64,000 nucleotides of DNA from Hofstenia miamia (taxonomy: Eukaryota; Xenacoelomorpha; Acoela; Hofsteniidae): positions 1,312,185 to 1,376,184 of the forward strand of contig CABFPE010000120.1 in the NCBI GenBank assembly GCA_900660155.1. The letters are read 5' to 3'. The number at the start of each line of letters is the position of its first letter. Within the stretch, counting starts at the first letter, position 1. The notes under the pieces were generated by a model. It was not told the origin of the DNA, did not search any database, and saw nothing but the letters and a program-made list of their open reading frames with translations. Positions 10,811 to 24,050 of the stretch are shown in pieces. The position numbers and the translations under genes are program-made.

Positions 10811-13740
10811 AATACAGAGACCAACAATAAACTATTATTACACACAAAGAGACTTGTGCTAAGCCTATCAATTATTTATCTACATAATACTCATATCATT
10901 AGTGAAAGTGTTCTCAAGTAAGTCGCACTCATATCCCTTTTTCTATTCAACTATCATAGAGATGCCACAATACAGTTCACAAGAAAAACCTGACTTTCAA
11001 AAAAATGATATCTATTGTTGTCAATATTGGACTTTTTGCAGCTCGAAATAACAGAGGTCTCATGAAATATTATTTGTCTGTCACATATCTATCTATCTCA
11101 TCCTGTTATCCAATAAACAAACTTGTTATCCAATATATTTTCCTGGTATCTGTTGTCCCATTTCATGCATTTCAATGCAAAATATGGCATAAAATCAGTA
11201 AAACGTAAATGCTAAACACTACAAACAATCAAATTCGGAAAGAAATTGTAAGTGCTCATCGATCAAATCTGGCTTAAGTAAACGCTGGGTTAGAAAAAAG
11301 CTTCTGGAGATCATATCCATTACATGAAGCAAATAGAATTCTATCTGCCTTTAAACCTCAGTCATTGCTATTTTATTTATCTTTCGGGCCCTAAGGCTTC
11401 TCGCGTCACTCAACTAATACAGAATATAATAAACTAATTTAAGTAATAAGAAATTCCTTAGAAAGCTACCACAATGGTAGAAATGGTTTGAAAATGTAAT
11501 GAATTTTTTTAAGCGTAACATTAAGATATAACTCAACAAAGTAAATTTATTAATTATCTAAGAGTAGTGATCGAAAATGACCTGAAATTAATGGTAACAT
11601 TTGTACAATATTTATTTTATCTTGGCCACATAGTGAGATCCTGTAATACAAAATTAAGAAAGTCATTTATTTCCAGTCAATTAAATATTTTTTTTACTTC
11701 AAAGCTTAAATTTAAAATTTTAGACATCAAGATTCGAAAAGTTTTTCTAAAAACATCCATCAATCTTCGAACTTAGGGCATCTTGTTCCTATATTCAATA
11801 TTAAACATTATGTATGCATTCCTTAGCTTTGATAGAGACATATACAATTTGATAGCAGATCAAACAATGTATTAATTCTCCCATTTTCAAATATCTTTAT
11901 AATAACGGTATATAAGAAAAAAGGTCAATGAAGAAAATATTTTAAATTCATGATTCAAATGACCAATAAAAATCAGAATAAAATGCCAAATTCGAACATA
12001 ATTACGACAGACACAAGGTATCCCATTTTATCACTCTTCTGTGCATTCCTTTTCAGTCGAATCCGACAGAATTGCAATCTCCTAAGGTATTATTTGACAA
12101 AAGGGTCAAATTAGCAATGTAAAATGTTAAGCCCACCTTAGAAAACATACAAAACATTCGTAGTTGTGAATCAACTCTTATGTACTTTCTTTAAGAATTG
12201 AATGATTGCAAAAGATGAAGGCATAAATGAACACACTGCAAACTGTTGAATTATAAAAATCATAAGATGAAGTCATATTCTCTTGAATGATAGGATCAGA
12301 AAAGAGCATTACATGTGAAAAGAAGAAGTGCATAAACGCGCAACTGGACCCAATACTAATAGATCATCACACCCGCTAAGTTGTAAGGTTATCTCAATGT
12401 TTAATAAAAATTTTTGTGGACTAGAGATGCAAAAATGTGATTTAAGGAAACAAAAAGATGTAAGTAGCCTCTAGTACATGAAACAAAGAATATTGCAAAA
12501 GAACAAAGCTTGCCCTGTCACAAGAGCATTGTTCCTGCATAACTTTAAGAAAAGTTACAATTTGTTATAGTTTGATTGAATCATAAACAAGATTCTGATA
12601 TTTGATTTACTTCAATGGGATTGCAGAAGAATAACTGACAGTTGCTGTTTGTGATGTGAATAAAATTTGCAGAACAGTTGTTTCTGAGGTAGTACGTCCA
12701 TAGCTGTAAGTGGTCCAATTCGGATAGCGGTCCGGTTCAGTAGAGACCGATCGGTTTTTCAAAATTGCAGGCTTTTCAGTCCGAAATGTTCCTAAGATTA
12801 CATGCAATTATCATTCTTTTTTGTATTTCAATGTAATATATTTCCAAATTTATGTGTACAATTCTATGCACGTAAGCATATTTATATAGAATTTGTACAA
12901 TATAAAATTTATACTAAAAAACACCCAAGTCATTCGACCTAGCAATTAATAATCAAAACCAAGCCATTCACTACTGCTTGCTTAATCAATTTAACACCTT
13001 CCTCAAAAACAATTTAATTTTATCAGATATCAATTTATCATTGAAACGTTTGGTGAATCTAGAAGTAGGTTATAAACTGCATAATGTAGTATAATTCTGG
13101 TATATTATATATTACGTAGCATTTCATAATTGCATTAACACAGTCGATTTTCAAAATAGTATGTAAGAGTATCCAAAACTTGTAAAGAATTAACTTAAAA
13201 TTCATGTTGATAATAGCAAAAATTTGATTAGAAACCCCATTGAAACTGCGTGTAGAATGAATTGGTATAGTTTGAAGCATATTGTCATTAAACAGTTTTA
13301 CCACTTGCAGCAGGTTCTTTCTAAGAAATCAATTGTGTTAAAATAGAGAATTACATTTTTGTACAGGCTAGAACATTATCACATTATTTGCTATAGATTT
13401 CCAAAAAGTACTCCAACTTTTGTTGGAGTTGTTAAGAAAATTTAAAGTACCTTTGTCTAGGATGATAACGCTTTAATGAACATATGCATAACAATAATTA
13501 ACAAATAAATGCCATGTTCCAATTCATTGCGTTGATGTTGACTCAACATATTAATAACTTTTTCTTGAAAATCATATTTTGCTGAGTAGCAATAATTAAC
13601 TCCATTAAGTTACTACAAATAAAATTATATGTACTAAATATTTAATGATTCTAAGAAAATCTAAAGCTCATAAAGTTAATTATTCTGTGTTTTGGAACTT
13701 TAAATCCTTCTTTATATTACATAATATCCTCTGGTGAGGG
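10811..13740. other. AT-rich intergenic sequence, no gene seen
   Basis: Open frames here are short and without recognisable motifs. Around 12710-12790 there is a cluster of CGGTCCGGTTC/GACCGATCGG words like those at the ends of the hAT-like short elements elsewhere in the window. It may be one end of another such element, but the partner end was not found. Confidence 0.5.
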
Positions 13741-14895
13741 CCGTGGATAAAAAGTGTCAAATAGTGATATTTATTCAATCTATTCCGGCCTTTGTCCCGG
13801 AAAAAGCGAACCACTTCCAGTTCTGGTAGGGCTTTATCATGCTGGTGATGTCATTTTGGCAGAAGTACGAACTCCTTCTAAGAGGACTGAAGAATTCGTG
13901 TTGAGACAATTCTCAAAACAGCTTGCAATGCTAGCAAATAGAATTTGAGCCCTGTTTGATTTAGCTTGATATTCTGCTAAATAAATGTTCTAATGGAGGA
14001 CCGAACAGAAGAAGTACTTCAGTGCTATGATCATCGAGAATTCACATTAGCATGCGCACAATCACGTAATAGTCAATCTGAAGCTTGCTGTTGCTCTACA
14101 CAAAGGAGAGTGGATACCTATAAGTTCTTCAGTTCAGCGAAAAAAATGTACTAATCAACAGACTGTAAAAACTGAGTGGGATTTGCATTCTTGATCTACA
14201 GTTCATTGTAGAATATTTTTTCTAAAGTTATGGATGATCATTGAAAATGATTGTACTTGTTGAAGACTTTACAAGGTATTCACCTTCCCAAGGCTAAATC
14301 AAAAGAAAGGCAATGCAGCCGAGAATTTTAATATATTAGCTTGAGTGCATTAAATAGTTCTCTCTAGGTGGCGCGATTTATTATTTCATTTCACATCTCT
14401 CGTTTATGCATACAAAAGCGTGTAATTATTAGGGCAAACACTTTCTAGACCTAAAAATTGCATTTATAGACCTAACGATATGACCTAAAAATCCAATTTC
14501 TAGACCTGAAAACTAGACCTAAAAAGCAGATTTTCGCTCAAATTTTTATTGATCGAGATTGTTATTTTCATCTAGAAAATTTCTATCATCGACAGCAATT
14601 TTTTTTGCTTGCTGAAGGATCCTTCCACATCGCCACTTGATGGCTGGCACCTGCTAAGTAGTTGATAATCCGGAAGGGAAAGGTTGCCATCTCTTAGCTG
14701 GCGACAGCAATGTAATGAAAGAATAATGAATTAATGAGATATTGTGGTTTGCCATACCACTTACTGATTTAATTCATGCCATATCCAGCTTCACCTGTGA
14801 ATTTTGACAAAATATGACCTATAAAACGAATTTTGACGAAATATGACCTATAAGACTTTATAGACTTTATGGTTGCCATAGTAATTATAAGTATG
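13741..14895. other. Slightly GC-richer segment with an unassigned 64-codon frame
   Basis: An open stretch (13754-13948, plus) contains SGLCPGKSEPLPVLVGLYH and RTPSKRTEEFVLRQF. Its composition differs from the flanks and it may be an exon or a transposase remnant. I do not recognise it. From 14400 to 14870 the repeated phrase AGACCTA/GACCTAAAAA looks like another word-repeat short element. Confidence 0.35.
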
Positions 14896-16311
14896 CAGTG
14901 GCGGATCTATAGGAGGGGCAGAGGGGGCGACGGCCCCCTCTGACGAGATTTTCAGCATATTGGCGCCCCTTGTTACAAACAAAATTTTTATCAACATTTG
15001 CAAGCTGACCTTACTAATGTAAATATAGATAATTCTATAAAGGAAAATGATGAATCATTTTTTACTCATTTCCATATTAGAGTCCTGCAGGACCCGTAGT
15101 TTTTTTGGGCCTGGATTGGCATTGTAGAACGTGGAATGCAATGAAAATACAAACGAAGCGATGATATCAATACCGCGCNCGGCCCCCTCTGACGAGATTT
15201 TCAGCATATTGGCGCCCCTTGTTACAAACAAAATTTTTATCAACATTTGCAAGCTGACCTTACTAATGTAAATATAGATAATTCTATAAAGGAAAATGAT
15301 GAATCATTTTTTACTCATTTCCATATTAGAGTCCTGCAGGACCCGTAGTTTTTTTGGGCCTGGATTGGCATTGTAGAACGTGGAATGCAATGAAAATACA
15401 AACGAAGCGATGATATCAATACCGCGCCTTCCTTAAGATAAAAATTGAGCATGGGAAGGAATCAGTATGTCACCAGGACCAAGCATGTGTGATCTCGCAG
15501 GTCTCTAACACATAAAGTATGCATTTGCATGAACTGCCAATATTTACATTCTGTTGTTTTTAATCTCTAAGCTTTCCATTTTAACATTCAAAATCAACTT
15601 TTAACTTAAAAAGCTACGTATTGATAAAATATTTTTACTCTGAGAATTGCAATAAGGGTTTATTTTCAACTAAACTAATAATGGTAATATTAATTGTTCC
15701 AAAACCAATTTTCACCTTTCAGTATAAAAATAGATAAACTCAAGGATTCTGTCATCCGTTTTCAACATGGTTTTTAGAGGCAATATCAAAAATTATGTAT
15801 TTTAAGTTTAAACATTTATTTTTAATAACAAATATTATTTATAATCTAAAGTAAAGAGATTGAAATAGTGTGTAGTGAATAAATTGCATTTGAAAAAATG
15901 TACTTCAAGTCTTGTTTTTTGAAATCTTTTTTTACCTATGTTATTTCAAAAAAATGAAAGTAGCCATCATTAGAATAAACTAGGAAACACAAGTAATCTC
16001 AAACTTTATTCATTGGAATTTCCTAATGATTGAAAAAAAATTCATACATAGACATTATAAACCATTATTGGAGTAAGAGTTCCTGCTTGCCATATTTTAA
16101 TATGGTTTCTACAGTACATACAATAAAACAAAACAAATATATAATTCAGTGTCGTTTTGAGAAAGCACAAGGTTCAAAATTGTATTGATATTTCAATAAG
16201 TTTTGTTGAAATTTACCTAAAAATATTAGTACCACTAATTTTTGCCACCTTTCGTTTGTTCCTCTAAACTATCTCTTGCCCCCTCTGATGCAAAATCCTG
16301 GCTCCTCGAAT
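14896..16311. mobile_element. hAT-like element with CAGTGGCGGATC terminus
   Basis: Starts with CAGTGGCGGATC followed by a G-rich stretch (AGGGGGCGACGGCCCCCTC). The far end, 16275-16311, reads GCCCCCTCTGATGCAAAATC then CTGG. That is the usual inner part of the opposite terminus; the final ATCCGCCACTG is missing, so the right terminus is truncated or replaced. The interior has no transposase. It is inflated by a 248-bp exact duplication around a single N at 15179. Confidence 0.6.
14931..15427. repeat. Exact 248-bp direct repeat around a single N (assembly join)
   Basis: 14931-15178 and 15180-15427 appear identical and are separated by one N at 15179. Exact duplication at a one-base gap indicates two contigs with an unmerged overlap rather than biology. 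Confidence 0.9.
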
Positions 16312-17030
16312 GTATGTACGTATTAGTGATTCATTGGTCGAGGTTATCAAACGAAGATTATCAAAAAGGTAAATTGATAAGAGGCAATTCGATATATCGT
16401 TTTCTGAAAAATAAAGATTTAAAGAAATGGGTAAAAGCATTATAAAAGTGGACGAAATCACTAATAATATGGCTGTATGAAGTCGGCACTGGTCTTCTGA
16501 CACCATTAAAAAGAAAATTCGAGGTTCTTATATATCAAATATACATTTGAAAATCCATATTTAAATGTGCTGTTGTATGATTATGGAAAATGAACTTTTC
16601 ATAAAGTATGTAATCGCGTTAAATTCTATTCCAAATGAAACCTGAACATTTATTGAATATTATTTGTTTTTTATAATATAGTGTAATTTGTCCATAGTTG
16701 AGCGTGGTAAGCTGCTGTGATCCAATTTTTTTGTGATCGCATACACACTTTGTTTTATGTTTCAATTGCATTCTCAATAGTGTTTTGCTTATACTTTTTG
16801 TATGATATGTGTTAAATGAATGCCTATAAACGTATGTATTTGTCTAATATTTGATTTATAATAATTTTAAAAAAAGGAGGATTTATGATTGCCACAATCC
16901 CTCCGTATATTTTTTACGACTGTCCCCCTTCATGTTTATCTGGTGTAGAGACCGTTGTACGAAGTGAAAAATTTTGCAGTGCAATATGAATCCACCCATA
17001 GATGATCTAAGTCACTTTCTTGATAAAATT
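16312..17030. other. Intergenic, no gene seen
   Basis: Short frames only. No recognised motif on either strand. Confidence 0.5.
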
Positions 17031-17199
17031 TAACCAATTTAACCATATTTTCAAGATTTCTAATTAAAATATTCAGATGTGGATATAAATTATTCAATAT
17101 ATAACAATATCTTAGATATTTATAGCGAGGAACGTGTTGGTTTAGTATTCAAGTGGTAAAGATTAAACTAGAATTACATTTATATTTTAAGATTTTTTA

Positions 17200-18035
17200 T
17201 CAATTGCCTATCTGTTTCTCAAAATCATATTAGAAAATGGTCGGAGCTTGACGAAGTTATACGACATGATAAATTTGCTTATCAATGCTGGTTGAATTTT
17301 TTCTTAATTCCAAGGTTGTAAATATAAATATGTAAAACTGGGATGGTTTCAATTCGACTCTATTGAAAGTAAATTTGGAGAATTTGGTCAGCGACATAGT
17401 GGAAATTACCACATTACTGTGAATGATGTTGTTTTTACAATTCGCATTGATATGAAAAAATTATATATATTTCAAGTTCTAATCATTCGTGCCACCTATG
17501 CAACCTAACTAAGGACCACCTAAAAATAATAGATGACGTTTTAACAGACTCTGCATGGATTGATGCTGATATCAAAATGATTTTATTTTATGTTGCAGGT
17601 TATATTGCCAATCGTATCCAACGTTTAAATCTGATGGAAAACCTACTAGCTGTGATCATATTGATGAACTGGATCGTGGAGGATTGACATACCCATGTGA
17701 CACATTAATAAACATAACGTGTCTTTGCTATAGAATATTTCTGGCATTTAATGAAACTGCTAAATTTTGGAGTGGACTTCTAAAAGGAGCTTTTAAAATT
17801 GCTTCCTTTAGTCTATTTAGTGATTTTGATGATATATCTGCTTTTTGGGATTTTGCCAAATATTTTCATGAAAAATTTTTATAAAAATGTTAATGACGTT
17901 TTTGTGTTAAGAAAAATTCGTGAAATAGAGAAATATAAACGCTGGTTATGTTTTTTCGTAAATTATAGCTCACTACACTTTAAGCAATGCTTGAATGTTT
18001 ATCATGTAAAGTTAAGTAATGCGCTTCGCTAATAT
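17200..18035 (+). pseudogene. Decayed DNA-transposon transposase, possibly P-element/THAP9-like
   Basis: Plus-strand pieces read YVAGYIANRIQRLN (about 17590), CDHIDELDRGGLTYPCD (about 17650) and AFWDFAKYFHEKFL, with LRKIREIEKYKRWLCFF near the end. An AGY[IV]A motif followed by a cysteine and D/S-R-G-G-L-x-Y-P is the pattern of the C-terminal region of several cut-and-paste transposases related to P/THAP9. Frame changes separate the first two motifs and stops interrupt the upstream part. Assignment to P rather than another superfamily is uncertain. Confidence 0.4.
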
Positions 18036-18099
18036 ATTAGAATTCTCGGCTGCATTAGCTTTCTTTTTCATTTAGCGTTGATATCCACTTTAATCAAAG

Positions 18100-18860
18100 C
18101 AATCCTGTACGTGCATTAATCTGTCACTTGTGCTATCATAGCGTTTGAAGTGCCCCCCTAGCACTATTCAGCAACTTGTACGCATCAATTGAGCGATGCT
18201 ACTTGGATAAGAGGTTCTTGAAAGTCGTACTTGTCCACCGTATCTTTTTCCTAGCTTTTTACATTTCTGTTCTTTATAGGTCTATCAATCTCCCTCTGTA
18301 CACTTGCCGCTGCTCATTGTCACTGCTGCACACTTTCCTAGTCCAAATTCCAATCGAGACTATCTTCTTCGATTCTCCAGTGTCTCCATTTGCTTCTTCA
18401 AAATCTTCCTTGGGCCAGCATCCGTTTTCAGGTCATCCATGTAGCATCGGTAACTCACTATACTTCAATATTCTCCAACTTATACATGATGCCTGTGTTC
18501 TTTAGCATTTCTGTGATGGTGATTAAGCTAACTTGAAATAGTAATGGTGACAAGATGACCGCTTCTTGGAACATCCCGCGGCTTTTTTCAACCTGTGCCT
18601 ATCTACATGTATGTCACTCTGTCACTCTTCCATCTCTCTTTCTCTAAGAAACTAATCCACTTCCATGACCCGCATTGGCATCTAGAGTCTTCAATACCCA
18701 CCTATGTGAAACGATGAAATATGCCTTCTTGTAGATTATCCACGCCATTACTAAGTTTGTCTTCTTTCCCTTGTAATTCACCACCACCTTCTGTTCTACT
18801 AGCAACAATTCTTTGTCTTAAATCCTTTCTGCTCCTGTTCTCTTCTAAGTAACGAAAAAT
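18100..18860 (-). mobile_element. Decayed reverse transcriptase of a REL-type (R2-like) LINE
   Basis: The minus strand encodes MAWIIYKKAYFIVSHRWVLK (RT motif A region; the usual catalytic aspartate of WIDYKKAYD is isoleucine here). About 100 bp on comes SRGMFQEAVILSPLLFQVSL (motif B) and ITEMLKNTG. The spelling is that of the non-LTR lineage whose C-terminus carries the CCHC finger and restriction-like endonuclease seen at 27.5 and 35.1 kb. Stops lie between motifs A and B. The catalytic YxDD block is not recognisable. Confidence 0.7.
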
Positions 18861-19200
18861 TTACAAAGTGATATTGAAAATCTTTCTAGCGATTTCACAT
18901 CCAATAAATTATAAATTACTAATGAAAACCGCACTTCGTCATATTCTCCCCAATTTTTTAAAAGAAATAACAAAGGAGATTAAATTTATTGTTAACAGTG
19001 TTCCGATAAAACAAAGTTAATATTTTATACATTTAGAAATCGATATGAACAGACGTTAAATTTGATAATTTTCTCCTAAAAAATTGAAAAAATTTCCTTC
19101 TGGTGTTAAATATCTATACCACCTCAGAAATTTAGGACCAGAAGGTCAAGTTCAAATTTTGCAGGCATTTTGTTTATAGAAACTACATTATCACTGTTCT

Positions 19201-19704
19201 TTCTTTAATTTTAAATAAATTAATACAAATCAAACTGTTTTTATCAATTTCATTGGTCATTTACCATTTCTATTCAGACTCTATGTTTACTATGATTAAT
19301 ATACATGTATATGAATCTTCAATAGAAGTAAATATTCTATATCAAGTAAAGTTTTATGCAGCTTCAATTATATTTAAAGATAAATACGAAAGAGAATAGA
19401 TACTATGTTCATGCAAAGTTCTTTTACTCAATAATTCTAAAGCAGATAGATTTGGGCTCGGGTCGAGTTCGAGTCAGACAAATATTTCAATTCCACATCG
19501 GGTTGAAATCGTGTTTAAGTTTCCTAAATATTTAAAAGGAGTATAAATTACATATACATTTAAATGATATTTCTTTAATTTTAAATAAATTAATACAAAT
19601 CAAACTGTTTTTATCAATTTCATTGGTCATTTACCATTTCTATTCAGACTCTATGTTTACTATGATTAATATACATGTATATGAATCTTCAATAGAAGTA
19701 AATA
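19201..19704. repeat. Dispersed direct repeat of 134 bp
   Basis: 19201-19334 and 19571-19704 appear identical over 134 bp, 370 bp apart and without N. The repeated piece belongs to the LINE 3' region. The intervening DNA contains the left part of the GGGTCGAG-word element. Recent local duplication or gene conversion would explain it. Confidence 0.85.
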
Positions 19705-20040
19705 GCTAAGTTTAAACAATTTCTATATCAAGCAAATATTGAAAGATTTTCTGTGCAATCAAGGTTATTGAAATTTCAATAAAAATTTTTCAGAAGAACA
19801 TCAAGGTCACAATCAGGACTTGACCTACCTTCACGTGGACTGACGATCAACTACATGCTATGTTTTACAAATAGTAATGTAAATACCCTTCCAATTTGTT
19901 ACTTTATCACAATCTTCCTAGTTGTTTTTGAAGATAACTGAATTGTTTGCATTCTAAAATTATGTTATACTATTTTGTAAACATTTTCGAAAAATTGGGT
20001 CCGGATCTGGTTTCAAAATTTCAACCCGATTACAACTTTT
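19450..20040. mobile_element. Possible hAT-like short element with GGGTC/TCGGGT words
   Basis: The left part has GGGCTCGGGTCGAGTTCGAG and ATCGGGTTGAAAT. The right part has GGGTCCGGATCTGG and the exact inverse ATTTCAACCCGAT. It interrupts a LINE. Terminal sequences and target duplication were not resolved. Confidence 0.4.
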
Positions 20041-20165
20041 TTATACCAACCAAAGACATAACCATGTTAAATACATTCACCAATTTCTTACACTGTACAC
20101 ACCACATACATAGAAACTCACAAAATTATTATTTTTTTGTATTCAGTTTGTAGTATAATAATTGC

Positions 20166-22229
20166 ATCATTTTGAAAAATATAATTCAATTCGAACTTAT
20201 ATTCCCTTGTGTTTGCATTGACTGACTTTCCAAGAACTGGTCAATTTAGAATAGTTTTGTAATAAATACTCCCCACAATAATTTTTGTATTATTTTTCAT
20301 ACTGTCAATAAAAATTTGTGAATGACTTCATGCAGGCATCATTTCATTCTTCCCAATAGACTACGTTTATGGAAGCAAAGCAATTGTAGATTTTTATAAC
20401 TATTTGGATTTATAGACAAGATTTTCGCTTGCATTGTAGGAAGTTTTAGCAAAGTTAATAAAAATTTCAATACTTTTTAATAAATTCTGATTTGGAAATT
20501 GATTGATTTCTTAAGAAATTCATCTAACAAATGCTGCACAATAGTAGTAATTTAAGAGTATTGTTTAATGAAATTATTTGAAATGCATACAATTCTATTT
20601 AACAAGAATTTTAGTGTAGGTAAAGCAAACCATTCAATTCTAAATCCTTACCCATGCAATCATTGCAGTTCTTTGCAGTGACAGTAGTGTCTACAAGTTA
20701 AGATCATTTCGTAGAATCACTTATTACATTGATTCGTGCAATTAGGGCACAAAAGCAAACCTATAATAATGAAAAACAGGATAGTTGTAATTTTTTTTAA
20801 TTTGCCCAAAAATTCCAAATAACATAAAAGAGTTTCTTTGAAGATATGATATACAATGTGTACAATGTAGAAAGCCAGTTTTACATTCTACACAACTTAC
20901 CACTAAAAGAATGTGCGTTAAATATTGGAAGACTATGCGTTAGTATGTGTGGATTCAATATTTCAATTACCGATTGTACTAAAAAACTGCGCTCTCAATG
21001 ACATTATAAGTTTTGTCGAAACTCGTTCAAGTGCTGTTTTAAGAAGAAAACCGTTATGTCTACGCGCCAAAAATTGAAGATTTACTAAGAAACGCCAAGA
21101 GCGTACATTACACAATTTTGCCTAAGGAATTTAAGGCTGTTTTTATTTAAGTTAACATTTTTTCTTATTGCTAAATTATATCATTTTCAACTTTAAGAAA
21201 ATGACTTTTACTGACTGTGAGCAACGACTCCCAGATATTTTTTATGGAAGTCTTCTTTATAATTCAAAATTTTCCAAGTTGTATTGACAAGAACTCTTTG
21301 CACTCAGTTTCAAGCATTTTTAATTTAATAAAAGTAAGTATTTTGAGCTTATCTTTGAAAAAAAATTGAAACGCGTGTTTGTGCCATGTTGAAATGGAAC
21401 GCTCAGCCCTATAAGTATAACTAGATTCTAATGCTTAACAAAACTTTTGAAATTATTTTCTAGAGCCTGGGTAATATACTAATTTTATACTGGAAATTTG
21501 ATTAGCTAAGAAATGAAAAAAATTAGGAAAGCATTGAAATTCATTTCTTAGAAACGAAATTTTCTACAAGAAAACTAAAACTGAACAGAAGATGGCGTAC
21601 AACCTGAAAATATTAATGAAAAAAATATATTGAAATATAGAAAAGTGTAAATTTAAAAATTTTTTTTTTCTATAGCAACTATCGAACTTCATTACCTTCT
21701 TAATAATTAAAAGGAAGCCATTAATACAATACGTATCAAAATCATCAATTGAATATAAAGCCACAAATATAGTAGAACCATCTTATATAAAGTACAACTT
21801 ATATACTGAAAAACAGAATAATTTTCTTTACTATAGAAATTCTAAAATTCATCAACTGCATAATATAAACTTACACACATACCTATATTTCATTAATAAA
21901 ATTTCAATAACAAATGTCAAAAAAATTGTCATATATAAATATTCAAATTAAGCAAATTTAAATACATTTATTCCGATAACTAAAAAAATATTTTTATGAA
22001 AATTGATATCTATCTATTATATACAGCGCCCAATGAGCTACGCTGCTGTTCTCACTAATGTTGCCCATTAAATTCAGTAAGCAATTTTTAGTTTTTTAAT
22101 TCAACTTAATCGATTTTAAATTCTTTTTATAAATGAATAATTGACCTCAAGCCTTAGGACTTCTGCCAATTTAGGAAAATATGTAGGTATAGGTCTCATA
22201 ACATATCAATTTAGCTAGCTTAACCATGT
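20166..22229. other. AT-rich intergenic sequence, no gene seen
   Basis: Stops in all frames, homopolymer runs, no recognisable transposon or exon. Confidence 0.55.
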
Positions 22230-24050
22230 CCTTTTTTATTGAATATCAGTCAAAGTTCCTGAATTTTATCAATATTAGCATAGTACTCTTTTTCATGTAA
22301 CTTAATTATTTCATGCCTTAACCCATCAAATGTGTGATTTACAAATCCAGCCAAAATTTTTGTTATAAATTGCTTTTTAATCATTAGATTTTCCAATTTC
22401 TGAATTATATTGTTATGAGGGTGTTTAAAAAGACTATCTGCATGTTTCTTCGTCACCAAAACATTGTGAATAAATTTTCTCAAGGTCTTATTCAGAGTTG
22501 CAAGTAAGGGCTGATTTTTCTGAGTAGCCTTCACAATGATTGAAAAAACTGAGTTACAACGAGTTTGATACATAAGTAAACCAAAAAAATGCAAGGTAGT
22601 ATACTCTAAGTACGTTTCGAAAAATCCTTTTCAAGAAAAAATTAAAATTACAAGTTTTAGAAATGTCTACACATTTTAAAAAAAAAGTAGCACCATATGG
22701 TATTTACCTTCTTGTTTACTTTCAGAATTTAGTGTTTATGTAATACCAAACTTGGAACTAGTAAGTATTTTCTTGCGACATGTAAATAGTACCAAACAAT
22801 TTTATTAGAGAACTAAATATTCATATCCTTGACATATATCAATTTCGCTGCTTTTATAAAATTCATTCTTTTTACATTTTCTTTTTTATTTGAAATATAA
22901 CGCCATTCCTTATTTTTAATAGAGTCTATAAATTCATAATAAAGTCCTAGAAAGAAGGATTTTCTATATTTGATTTTCATGAGTGATTTAAAAATTTACC
23001 TACTATAAATATAAATTCAATTGTATGGGAACAGATTCTAGAAAAAATCTCCTTTAATGATACTTATCTTTGTCACACTGCGATGGTAGGAATCGGAGCG
23101 AATGATTGTAAGATCCAATAATTTTTTGAAGACACCTCTTACAATTTTTTCAATTACTTTGCTTAATTTGAGTGTCTAAAAAGTTTGCTTTATCTTCTGA
23201 TATATCATACGTAAATTTAATGTTTTTATGTAACATTTTTAGATCTTTAATCGTCAAATTAGCTATTTCTTCATCATCAAGAATGCAAAATATATCATCT
23301 AGATATCTTCTATAAATTATATTTCTTCAATCGTTCTCTTTTCCAGATTGTACATGAAGATATCCGCAATATATAGGGCTGAGTTACTACCCATAGCAAG
23401 GCCATCACTTTGGACATACTTTTTATTGCCAAATTTAAAAATTTTTATAAACAGTTTTTCATTATTTCAATTATTTGAAAAATAATATGTTTAGTAATAT
23501 CAAATTGTCGTGTTCTATGTAGTTCTTCTTTTTCTATATCCAATGATTCATTTATAGATATTGACGTATACTGATCTTCCACATCCGCAGTTAGAAAAAA
23601 TATTTCGTTTTCCATGGTTCTACTTATTGTGTAAATATTAAGTAATTCAAAGTTCATTTTGAAACTTTCATAACATCATTTTTATGTCTTTAATTAATAT
23701 AGAGAATACTTTATCAAATAGTGATCGTGTCTTTGCAGTCAATGACTGGTCTTCCTTTGCTCCAATAGTAGTTTCTAATAATTCCTTATGAATTTTTGGT
23801 AGAAAATATAGCCACTTTTCTTATGCTTCAGGTGTAAATATGATTTGAACCTTTTATAAAAATCATAACTAGAATATTTACTTATTTCAAATCTGCTTTC
23901 TATTTCTTCCATGATATCTTCTTTTGTCATCGTTTTCCAATGCGAATTGATTTTTTGAAAGTTGAATTTTTGCAATTATTAGATTCATTAACACGAACTT
24001 ATTTCCTTTATCGGACTTCTTTATCACAACATCTTTTCTTTATAAGATTT
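22230..24050 (-). mobile_element. Penelope-like reverse transcriptase element, decayed
   Basis: Reading down the minus strand: KDVVIKKSDKGNKFVLMN (about 24030, the DKG motif), LTADVEDQYTSISINESLDI (about 23590, motif A), YVQSDGLAMGSNSALYIAD (about 23390, motif B), YRRYLDDIFCILDDEE (about 23310, motif C YLDD), then IKFTYDISEDKANFLDTQ (about 23200). DKG, GLAMGS, YLDD and FTxxxSxxxxxFLD in this order are the Penelope-like pattern. An open stretch at 22594-22250 codes for a helical, charged domain without a recognised GIY-YIG motif. Several stops and frame changes are present. The copy keeps the catalytic DD in a shifted frame and is unlikely to be active. Confidence 0.65.

Larger units (their letters stand above)
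18890..20165 (+). mobile_element. Decayed CR1/Jockey-type LINE 3' region, interrupted
   Basis: 18890-19190 aligns by eye with 25790-26060, sharing GATATTGAAAATCTTTCTA, GTTAACAGTGTTCC and ACCACCTCA.AAATTTAGGACCA. It corresponds to the post-RT thumb of a LINE. 20045-20160 aligns with 26405-26520, the 3' untranslated part of the same family. Between them sits foreign sequence with hAT-like word repeats (19450-20040) and a duplicated 134-bp segment. No frame is intact. Confidence 0.65.

Noticed and set aside
13059-13304. 81-codon minus-strand frame
   Set aside because: Unbiased AT-rich translation with no recognisable motif.
13754-13948. 64-codon plus-strand frame with a protein-like composition
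   Set aside because: It looks less random than most, but I could not match it to any family, nor find splice partners, so it is not called a gene.
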